Positions 7,123 to 13,110 of a stretch of DNA of 13,110 nt are shown here, one piece after another (within the stretch, counting starts at the first letter, position 1; each line of letters starts with the position of its first letter). Origin of the DNA: an uncultured Candidatus Saccharibacteria bacterium (GTDB taxonomy: Bacteria > Patescibacteriota > Saccharimonadia > Saccharimonadales > Saccharimonadaceae); contig CAOQYN010000005.1 of NCBI GenBank assembly GCA_948514425.1, positions 1 through 13,110 of the forward strand, read 5' to 3'. The position numbers and the translations under genes were made by a program. The notes under the pieces are model-generated. The model was not told where the DNA came from and made no database searches. It saw only the letters and a program-made list of their open reading frames with translations.

Positions 7123-7138
7123 CAGATGATAATCTATG

Positions 7139-8449
7139 TCACTTAAGCATCTGTTTGCGTTTGAGTAGGCTATGGTAAGTGATAGCGAAACGGTGGGCCT
7201 CATCGTCAATGCGAGCGATAAGTTTTGCAATATGGGAGCTGGCGGGCAGGGTGAGTAGGCGGTGACCTTCTGCTTGCGGAACAATAATGCGTACGGCGGC
7301 GTTACGAGAGTGGTCGCCAGACTTATCGCGACCAATGACAGCAATATGCTTTTCTTCCAAAAGATCCTGAACAGCGTTGACCTGGCCTATTCCGCCATCT
7401 AGGATTACTAGGTTTGGAAATTCCCAGTCAGAGTGCTTTAGGCGGCGTTCGATAACTTCGTGAAGGTTTGCCGTATCGTCGTTTTTTTGGTTGCGGAGTT
7501 TGAATTTACGATATTCGGCACGATCAGAAGCGCCATTAACGAAGACCACCATAGATCCGACGACGTTTGTGCCAGATTGGTGTGAAATATCATAGCCCTC
7601 AATACGACGCGGGGGTTCGGGCAAATGTAAGAGCATTTGTAAATCGACAAGAGCTTGGTCAGACGAAATATCTAGAAATTCTTTATCGGAGAAAACAATC
7701 TTCTTTTGCAGCTCACGCAAACCAAAGAGTTGCCCGCGGAGTTCAGCAGCTTCTTCAAACTTTTGTTCCTTGGCTGCCGTGGACATTTGTTTTTCAAGGT
7801 CTTTGATAAGTTTATGGCGACCTCCTTCAAGATAGAGCCGTAGTTTGCGCAAGTTTTTCTTATACTCTAGAGGCGTGGTTTTACCGATTTCGATGCCTGG
7901 AGTTAGACCGAGATCGGTATTAAGCGTCTTTTTCCCGTCATAGGGTTTATCATAATACGGAAAAACTTTACGCAAAATCCGTAGGGCTTTTTCAACCGCG
8001 CTTTTACCGTAAAATGGTCCAATATAGGTGGCTTTGTCGTCTTGTGGGATACGAGTAAAACTAAGGTACGGCACTTCAGATTTCATATCAATACGTACAT
8101 AGCTGACGGTTTTATCATCACGTAGAAGGATGTTCCATTTTGGTTTGTAACGCTTGATCATTTCTGATTCTAGAAAGAGAGCATCCATCTCGGTATCCAC
8201 AACCGTCCAATCTGTATCAGCAATTTCGCGTACTAGGGCAAGTGTTTTTGGATCTTTTACGGTTTTGTGAAAATATTGACGAACACGATTTTTGAGTACA
8301 GCGGCTTTACCAACGTAGATTATCTCTCCATCAGAATTTTTATGAAAATAGACTCCTGGTGCAGCTGGTAAGGTTTTCAGCTTTGCAAGTAGCGCCTCGC
8401 GCATAGCAGGAGTGACGCTCGGATCAAGGTCGTAAATTGATTCGTCCAT
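7139..8449 (-). CDS. uvrC: UvrC, shortened excinuclease ABC subunit C
   Basis: UvrC makes both incisions around a lesion marked by UvrB in nucleotide excision repair. This 436-aa protein has the N-terminal GIY-YIG nuclease (GVY at 32-34, YVG at 45-47, KNRVRQYF 53-60, LESEMIK 93-99), the UVR motif that binds UvrB (about 215-250, FEEAAELRGQL), and the RNase H-like nuclease with all three acidic/histidine residues: D287 in YDISH, D351 in ILDGG and H419 in DEAHRFAITYH. Compared with the usual 600 or so residues, the roughly 100-residue region between UVR and the second nuclease is missing, and it stops right after the histidine motif, so the C-terminal helix-hairpin-helix domain is absent. It has no cysteine, so the four residues reported to hold an Fe-S cluster in E. 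coli UvrC are gone. It starts 3 nt after the PNPOx-family gene and is probably co-transcribed with it. Confidence 0.93.
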   Translation of the reverse strand: MDESIYDLDPSVTPAMREALLAKLKTLPAAPGVYFHKNSDGEIIYVGKAAVLKNRVRQYFHKTVKDPKTLALVREIADTDWTVVDTEMDALFLESEMIKRYKPKWNILLRDDKTVSYVRIDMKSEVPYLSFTRIPQDDKATYIGPFYGKSAVEKALRILRKVFPYYDKPYDGKKTLNTDLGLTPGIEIGKTTPLEYKKNLRKLRLYLEGGRHKLIKDLEKQMSTAAKEQKFEEAAELRGQLFGLRELQKKIVFSDKEFLDISSDQALVDLQMLLHLPEPPRRIEGYDISHQSGTNVVGSMVVFVNGASDRAEYRKFKLRNQKNDDTANLHEVIERRLKHSDWEFPNLVILDGGIGQVNAVQDLLEEKHIAVIGRDKSGDHSRNAAVRIIVPQAEGHRLLTLPASSHIAKLIARIDDEAHRFAITYHSLLKRKQMLK

Positions 8450-8452
8450 GTT

Positions 8453-8866
8453 TTATAGTGTAAGATCGGTAGAGTGATAATCTTGGAAATAGCGTGCAGA
8501 TTCAGCAGTGAATTTTAGAACGCAGTAATTAGGGTCGGTATTATTTTCGTAAAAAATAGTATCCATATCGCGCCAGATTTCATCTTTAACACTCTGATCT
8601 TGGATAACTTCAACATTGCCGCTAAAAGCCACGCCGCGATAAACGCTCTTATCGCAAAAATACAAACCTGCACGAGAATTCGCAAGTAGGCTTTTGACCT
8701 TTTGGGAAGAGTAGTTTGTCGTTAAGTAAAATTCTTTGATACCTTGACGTTTGCGAGGATTCAACATGGCGCGCGAGGTCGGAAATCCTTGTGGATTGAT
8801 AAAACTCAAAAAACAGATATCCTGCGTGTCAATTAATCCGCCGATGAGTTTTTCGAAATCTTCCAT
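8453..8866 (-). CDS. Pyridoxamine 5'-phosphate oxidase-family flavin-binding protein
   Basis: The 137-aa protein matches the short PNPOx-like split-barrel family (general stress protein 26 type), which bind FMN or related cofactors; the reaction is not predictable from sequence. Supporting features are the N-terminal segment ICFLSFINPQGFPTSRAM (about 17-34), the strand and helix around FYLTTNYSSQKVKSLLANSRAGLYF (46-70, a phosphate-contact region in the family), and GVAFSGNVEVI (78-88). It is too short to be a true PdxH. The start is set by a strong Shine-Dalgarno, AAAGGAGG, 3 nt before the ATG, which differs from the leaderless starts of neighbouring genes. uvrC follows after 3 nt. The 120-nt upstream region holds a promoter-like box and two inverted repeats. 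Confidence 0.86.
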   Translation of the reverse strand: MEDFEKLIGGLIDTQDICFLSFINPQGFPTSRAMLNPRKRQGIKEFYLTTNYSSQKVKSLLANSRAGLYFCDKSVYRGVAFSGNVEVIQDQSVKDEIWRDMDTIFYENNTDPNYCVLKFTAESARYFQDYHSTDLTL

Positions 8867-8902
8867 TTTCCTCCTTTTATTTACTCTCTAAATTATGATC
8901 GA

Positions 8903-8968
8903 TTAATGTGAAATTTTGATAATACGTTTATCAATCAGTTTGCCAAAACTAGCCTCTGGATTCTTCAT
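8903..8968 (-). CDS. Possible 21-aa leader peptide upstream of the PNPOx-family gene
   Basis: An ATG-to-TAA reading frame of 22 codons (MKNPEASFGKLIDKRIIKISH) begins 4 nt after an extended -10 box, TGC-TATAAT (hexamer 8973-8978). That is slightly closer than at the leaderless genes here (6-8 nt), so the message could start just inside or at the ATG. It ends 36 nt before the PNPOx-family start codon. No family is recognisable. It may be a leader peptide, or this may simply be a 5' untranslated region of about 100 nt. Confidence 0.25.
   Translation of the reverse strand: MKNPEASFGKLIDKRIIKISH
8916..8934. repeat. 7-bp inverted repeat upstream of the PNPOx-family gene
   Basis: TTGATAA-TACGT-TTATCAA, a perfect 7-bp repeat with a 5-nt spacer, lies 50 nt upstream of the PNPOx-family start and downstream of its likely promoter. 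It could be a protein-binding site or a small RNA hairpin; the sequence alone does not decide. Confidence 0.4.
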
Positions 8969-8972
8969 CTTT

Positions 8973-8981
8973 ATTATAGCA
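8973..8981 (-). promoter_or_regulatory. Extended -10 promoter for the PNPOx-uvrC transcript
   Basis: Minus-strand TGC-TATAAT (hexamer 8973-8978) lies just after the GyrI-like gene stop and about 105 nt upstream of the PNPOx-family ATG. It is the best promoter candidate for that gene and uvrC. No clear -35; the position where one would be overlaps an inverted repeat (8985-9008). Confidence 0.5.
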
Positions 8982-8984
8982 GAA

Positions 8985-9008
8985 AATCAAGAGTTCGACT
9001 TCTTGATT
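8985..9008 (-). terminator. 8-bp inverted repeat at the GyrI-like gene end, weak terminator or operator
   Basis: AATCAAGA and TCTTGATT form a perfect 8-bp AT-rich stem with an 8-nt loop, overlapping the last codons and stop of the GyrI-like gene. On the minus strand it is followed by TTCTGC, giving only a short U tract, so terminator strength would be low. It also covers the -35 zone of the next promoter, so an operator role is equally possible. Confidence 0.35.
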
Positions 9009-9628
9009 GGATGACGAATTACGGTTTTTAACTTATCCTCGCTGCAGCGGCGTGGGTCACTGAGATAGATTTCATGATGATAGCGCGGGTTTTGGATGTC
9101 GAGTTCGTAGCCTTGTTCAGTGGTATGTTGCGACATTGCCGTAATTGTGGCTGGCTCCGAATCGTATGAACCAAGGTGTAAGCATTGCACGCATAGGCCT
9201 TCGTCATAAGACAGGAACTGAACTTTGGAAAAATCCTGGCACTTTTTCTCCGTTGCAGTTTTAACCGCCCAGTCGAAATCTGTCCGTGTGATAAAGTCAG
9301 GTAAGCGAATTGCGGAGATGAAGTTAAACTGATCCTTATTGGTATAGTCAATAGCTTGAACCTGGCCATCTTGCCACCAGAAGCCCTCAAGCGGCGGAAC
9401 TACGTAATCAAAATATCCTTTAATTTGATAATCGGACTTTTTACTCATCTTGAGGGTGAAAGCAATAGCATAGAGTAGTTCAATAGATCGTTTATACTCT
9501 CCTCCTTCAAGGTTTGGATCACCGTGTCCGCAAACGGCGAGATAATTCATTGGCGGGATAGTTATAATATGGGGGTGTTTTGCGGGAAGATAATATTCTT
9601 TGTACTCTTTTTTATAGTCGAATGCCAT
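8987..9628 (-). CDS. GyrI-like small-molecule-binding domain protein
   Basis: The 213-aa product fits the COG4832-type GyrI-like family: an N-terminal KKEYKEYYLPAKHPHIITIP region, then PMNYLAVCGHGDPN (about 26-39), EYKRSIELLYAIAFTLK (44-60), DYVVPPLEGFWW (74-85), and a C-terminal half ending in RYHHEIYLSDPRR (182-194). GyrI/SbmC-like domains bind small molecules or proteins and often act as drug-response sensors; in this stand-alone form the ligand is unknown. Cysteines C33, C130, C146, C149 and C195 are present, C146 and C149 as CVQC, but I see no metal-site pattern. The gene is the first one after the rRNA terminator and has its own promoter, so it is probably independent of the rRNA operon. 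The ATG at 9628 follows TATAAT by 8 nt, the only start consistent with the full N-terminal motif. Confidence 0.82.
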   Translation of the reverse strand: MAFDYKKEYKEYYLPAKHPHIITIPPMNYLAVCGHGDPNLEGGEYKRSIELLYAIAFTLKMSKKSDYQIKGYFDYVVPPLEGFWWQDGQVQAIDYTNKDQFNFISAIRLPDFITRTDFDWAVKTATEKKCQDFSKVQFLSYDEGLCVQCLHLGSYDSEPATITAMSQHTTEQGYELDIQNPRYHHEIYLSDPRRCSEDKLKTVIRHPIKKSNS

Positions 9629-9636
9629 ATGCTATC

Positions 9637-9645
9637 ATTATACCA
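9637..9645 (-). promoter_or_regulatory. Extended -10 promoter of the GyrI-like gene
   Basis: Minus-strand TGG-TATAAT (hexamer 9637-9642) followed by GATAGCAT and the ATG at 9628, 8 nt away, predicting a leader of zero to two bases. It lies just beyond the rRNA terminator. Confidence 0.62.
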
Positions 9646-9660
9646 TATCTAGTCTGCCTA

Positions 9661-9687
9661 GACGAAAAGCCACCCGTTGGGGTGGCT
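9661..9687 (-). terminator. Intrinsic terminator of the rRNA operon
   Basis: A perfect 8-bp GC-rich stem, AGCCACCC and GGGTGGCT (9668-9675 and 9680-9687), with a 4-nt loop; on the minus strand the stem is followed by TTTTCGTC. It lies 10 nt past the end of 5S rRNA and is the clearest terminator in the window. Confidence 0.85.
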
Positions 9688-9697
9688 TACTCGTATA

Positions 9698-9808
9698 ATT
9701 TGGCACCTTGCTAGTTTCCCGCTTGTGGCAGTATAATCGCCGCTACTGGGCTTGACTTCTGTGTTCGGAATGGGAACAGGTATTTCCCCAGCGCTATGGG
9801 CACCAAAT
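9698..9808 (-). rRNA. rrf: 5S ribosomal RNA
   Basis: The minus strand reads the conserved 5S core: ACCTGTTCCCATTCCGAACA, GAAGTCAAGCCC, and then CGATTATACTGCC with GGGAAACTAG opposite. The ends ATTTGGTGCC and GGTGCCAAAT pair over 10 positions with two G-U wobbles, forming helix I and fixing the ends to within a base or two. The length, about 111 nt, is a little shorter than the 115-120 nt common in bacteria. It is transcribed after 23S and before the terminator. Confidence 0.95.
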
Positions 9809-9983
9809 CGCGTCCTGAAGCGCTATTGATGTCCATAAGGTGTGATGAAATTGTAAAACGTCTCGGTATCTTCTAGCTTTATGCTAGGTGTCGAACACCG
9901 ATTGTTAGTTAAGTATACCAAGTCATCACAGTTCTTGTCAATCCTAACCTTACAGCTAGGATGCACAAACCCGATGACTTGAG
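9809..9983 (-). other. 23S-5S spacer with processing structures, no tRNA
   Basis: About 175 nt without a tRNA-like cloverleaf. On the minus strand it contains, in order, a stem AAGTCATC/GATGACTT (9921-9928 with 9974-9981) closing about 45 nt, the segment ACTTAACTAACAATCG (9899-9914) that is perfectly complementary to the 23S leader, a small GGTGT-TCG-ACACC hairpin (9887-9899), and CTAGC-ATAAA-GCTAG. These are best read as pre-rRNA processing elements. Confidence 0.75.
9899..9914 (-). other. 3' strand of the pre-23S processing stem
   Basis: These 16 bases are an exact reverse complement of 13094-13109 in the 23S leader, so the two ends of the 23S precursor can form a 16-bp helix, the usual substrate for RNase III cleavage. 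Confidence 0.8.
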
Positions 9984-10265
9984 CATAAAAAGGCAATGGA
10001 TCAATTAGTACGCTTCGGCTCCATATGTTGCCATACTTCCACCTTGCGCCTATCAACCAGATCTTCTTTCTGGGATCTCATAGGGAATTCTTATCTTGGA
10101 GTGGGCTTCGCGCTTAATATGCTTTCAGCGCTTATCTCTTCCGAACATAGCTACTCGGCAATGCAGCAGGTGGCCACAACCGATACACTAGAGGTTCGTT
10201 CAACTCGGTCCTCTCGTACTAGAGTCAAATCTCCTCAAAATTCCTAACGATCATGCCGGATATAA

Positions 10266-10313
<48 letters not shown>

Positions 10314-10350
10314 CCGGCGAACAGCCGGACCCTTGGAAGGTGCTCCCCCT

Positions 10351-10386
<36 letters not shown>

Positions 10387-11128
10387 GCGCCGTCTATGTG
10401 AACTATTGGGCGCGATCAGCCTGTTATCCCCAGGGTAACTTTTATCCGTGTGCGCTGTCTTTCCCACGTAAATTGAACCGAAGTTCTATACAGCGGGTCA
10501 TTTGCTCCCACTTTCGTGTCTGATTGGATTGTAGTCCTCACAGTCAAGCTGGCTTTTGCGCATACACTATCACTACGATTTCCATCCGTAGTTAGCCAAC
10601 CTTTGAACGCCTCCGATACTCTTTAGGAGGCAACCGCCCCAGTTAAACTACCCGCCATGCACGGTCCTCTTGGCGGATAACGTCAAGAGTGAGACTGCTA
10701 AAACACTCAGGGTGGTATTTCACCTACGACTCCACAAATACTGGCGTATCTGCTTCAAAGTCTTCCACCTATGCTACACAAAATGTCCCAACAATCAATG
10801 CAAAGTTGTAGTAAAGCTCCATGGGGTCTTCTCGTCCTGGCATGATTAGACGGCATCTTTACCGCCAATGCACGTTCACCGAGGCCTTCGCCGAGACAGT
10901 GCCCACATGATTACTCCATTCGTGCAGGTCTGAACTTACCAGACAAGGAATTTCGCTACCTTAGGACGATCATAGTTATCGCCGCCGTTCATCGGGGCTT
11001 CAGTTCGAACCGTAAAGCTCTCCCCTTAACCTTCCGACACTGGGCAGGAGTCAGCCCCTATACATCCGCTTTCGCGTTAGCAGAGACCTATGTTTTTGAT
11101 AAACAGTTCCGTGGGCTCTTTAGCTGCG

Positions 11129-11265
11129 GCCCTCTCATCAAAATGACGATTGGCTTACTAAAGAGATAAGTGTCTCGACAAGATGGTCTTGATTGTAAAT
11201 ATTAGGTACAAATCACCACACTTTCGCACTTTCTCTCTAGCAAATCCTCATCTTAATGAGAGGGC
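11129..11265 (-). other. H63-region expansion segment of 23S rRNA
   Basis: Between the conserved TAACTTCGG and AACTGTTTATCAAAAACA elements there are about 167 nt, against about 75 in E. coli as I recall its sequence. The added part is closed by a perfect 10-bp inverted repeat, GCCCTCTCAT and ATGAGAGGGC (11129-11138 and 11256-11265), with smaller stems inside such as CTCAT-TAAG-ATGAG. It lies in domain IV, where eukaryotic 23S-like RNAs carry ES27. Confidence 0.7.
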
Positions 11266-12559
11266 AGTCCTTATTCCGAAGTTACGGACGCTTTTTTGCC
11301 GAGTTCCTTAGCGAAGGTTCTCTCGTAGGTCTTAGTCTACTCGACTCGAGCACCTGTGTTGGTTTGCGGTACGGTAGGCAGCAGCATAAGTTGACCAGCT
11401 TTTCTAGCCAGCGCTTCACCCAGAATCAATTTTCCGAAGAAAACCTTTCACTCAATTCCAATTCCTTGGAACCTTGGACGGATAAACCATTAATCCGCTC
11501 CGGTCATTCGCCGTGAACTGTCAACAACTACTACCTGTACAGGAATATTAACCTGTTGTCCATCGCCTACGCTGATGCGCCTCGGCTTAGGACCGACTAA
11601 CCCAGGGACAATTACTGTAGCCCTGGAAACCTTGCTCTTACGACCGACAGGATTCTCACCTGTCTTATGGTTACTGATTCCAGCATTCTCACTTGATACC
11701 GCTCCACCAGACTTTCCAATCTGACTTCACCGCAATATCAACGCTCCTCTACCACTATTACTATGACGTATCATAATAACAATCCATGTCTTCGGTTTAA
11801 TACTTAGCCCCGTTACATTTTCCACGCAAAATCTCTTGACTAGTGAGCTGTTACGCACTCTTTAAATGAATGGCTGCTTCTAAGCCAACATCCTAGCTGT
11901 TTAAGAAACTTCACCTTGTTTCCCACTTAGTATTAATTAGGGACCTTAGACGATGGTCTGGGCTGTTTCCCTTTTGAGCGACGAGCTTAGCCCCGCCGTT
12001 CTGACTGCCGTGATTACACATTCGGTATTCGTAGTTTGATAGGGATGGGTACCGTTGCCGGCCCCAGACCCTTTCAGAGCTCTACCCCCAAATGCTACTA
12101 CACAACGCTAGCCCTAAAGCTATTTCGAGGAGAACCAGCTATCTCCGAGTTCGATTGGCATTTCACCGCTAACCACAAGTCATCCAAGCACTTTACTGCG
12201 TACCCTGGTTCGGTCCTCCACTGCGTGTTACCGCAGCTTCAACCTGCTCATGGTTAGGTCACCCGGTTTCGGGTCTAATACTGCCGACTTGTCGCCCTAT
12301 TCAGGCTCGCTTTCACTGTGGCTCCATCAACTGACTTAGCCTTGCCGACAACATTAACTCGCTGGATCGTTCTACAAAAAGCACGCCGTCACAGCGCAAG
12401 CGCTGCTCCGACACCTTGTAGGCACTGAGTTTCAGGATCTATTTCACTCCCCTCCCGGGGTTCTTTTCACCTTTCCATCACTGTACTAGTTCGCTATCGA
12501 TCAATCAATATATTTAGCCTTGGCAGGTGGTCCTGCCAGATTCAAACAGGGTTTCTCGT

Positions 12560-12805
12560 GCCCCGTCCTACTTGAAAAAAGATATATAATGCCTCAAACC
12601 GTTTCGCATACAGGGCTTTCACCTTCTTTGGCGTTTCATTCCAAAAACTTCCGCTACGATTTGAAAGGTTTGTATCATTATCTGCTCAGTTAACGCTGTC
12701 AGTTTATATGTCGGGCTGTCCATAAATGAACGGTCCAACATATAAATTATCTAATTTCGCAACCCCTTTCATAACTCTGGCCGTTAAACCGTATGGTTAT
12801 GTTAA
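12560..12805 (-). other. Domain I expansion of 23S rRNA
   Basis: Between the conserved CAGCCC (12811-12816) and GAATC (12539-12543) there are about 267 nt, against about 130 in E. coli by my recollection. A prominent hairpin in the extra sequence pairs 12703-12714 with 12735-12746 over 12 positions (11 Watson-Crick pairs plus one G-U); a second small stem sits inside it. The limits given are approximate. Confidence 0.65.
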
Positions 12806-13093
12806 GGTTTGGGCTGTTCCAATTTCGCTCGCCACTACTTTCGGAATCATTGGTTATTCTCTTTTCCTCAACCTACTAAGATGATTCAGTTCGGCTGGTT
12901 CCCGTCTATTTACCCTATGTGTTCAAGTAAATGCAACACAACATGACTTGTGCTAGGTTTCCCCATTCGGAAATCCCCGGATCGATTCTTGTTCTCAGAT
13001 CCCCGAGGCTTATCGCAGAGTTCCACGTCCTTCGTCGGTATTGATTGTCAAGGCATCCACTATCAGTGCCCTTATGTACCTTTTTATGCATTG

Positions 13094-13109
13094 ACTTAAC
13101 TAACAATCG
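13094..13109 (-). other. 5' strand of the pre-23S processing stem
   Basis: This leader segment just upstream of 23S is the exact 16-base complement of 9899-9914. The 16S gene is expected beyond the right edge but is not in the window. Confidence 0.8.
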
Positions 13110-13110
13110 A

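Noticed and set aside
9809..9983. A tRNA gene or self-splicing intron in the 23S-5S spacer or in 23S
   Set aside because: No cloverleaf or CCA end is visible in the spacer, and the extra 23S length is explained by two expansion segments with intact flanks and no intron-encoded endonuclease.
11860..11873. Apparent one-base insertion (GCCATTCATTTAAAG versus GCCATCATTTAAAG in E. coli) in the GTPase-associated centre of 23S
   Set aside because: From memory similar ATTCATT forms occur in other phyla, so this is probably normal length variation at the junction rather than a special feature.

Overview
The window looks like a chromosomal housekeeping segment from a small-genome bacterium, most probably Candidatus Saccharibacteria (TM7, Patescibacteria/CPR). 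That assignment is an inference from four things: the protein set, an rRNA operon whose 23S carries unusual expansions, compact gene spacing, and gene starts that sit directly on extended -10 boxes. UGA is used as a stop (UvrC, the secreted 170-aa protein, the GyrI-like protein), so the UGA=Gly code of some other CPR lineages does not apply. I see no mobile element, CRISPR array or phage module.

Layout. A MurC-type ligase gene, cut by the left edge, runs rightwards (about 2-955). Everything else is on the minus strand. Reading in the direction of transcription from the right edge: the 23S rRNA leader and 23S rRNA (about 13087-9985), a 175-nt spacer, 5S rRNA (9808-9698) and an intrinsic terminator (9687-9661). 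Then come a GyrI-like protein, a short intergenic region with a promoter and a possible 21-aa ORF, a PNPOx-family flavoprotein gene followed 3 nt later by a shortened uvrC, a YvlD/holin-4-2 type membrane protein, secG plus a membrane-anchored peptide-binding protein, aspS, and a three-gene overlapping cassette. The cassette encodes a membrane thioredoxin-fold protein, a secreted two-cysteine protein and a single-pass membrane protein, and it ends 11 nt from the converging murC.

How it works together. The left half concerns the envelope: peptidoglycan precursor synthesis, Sec export, peptide capture and a probable extracytoplasmic thiol module. The middle holds translation (aspS) and DNA repair (uvrC). 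At least five minus-strand genes (GyrI-like, holin-like, secG, aspS, thioredoxin-like) have TATAAT ending only 6-8 nt before the ATG, which predicts leaderless or nearly leaderless mRNAs. The PNPOx-family gene instead has a strong Shine-Dalgarno (AGGAGG).

Most notable: (1) the recurring leaderless promoter-start architecture, which also resets the secG start; (2) a 436-aa UvrC with no cysteine, no central linker domain and no C-terminal HhH domain but with all catalytic residues; (3) a 23S rRNA with G at E. coli position 2058 and a compensated A2057-U2611 pair, predicting intrinsic macrolide/lincosamide resistance; (4) two 23S expansion segments, one closed by a perfect 10-bp stem; and (5) the thioredoxin-fold/two-cysteine protein cassette.
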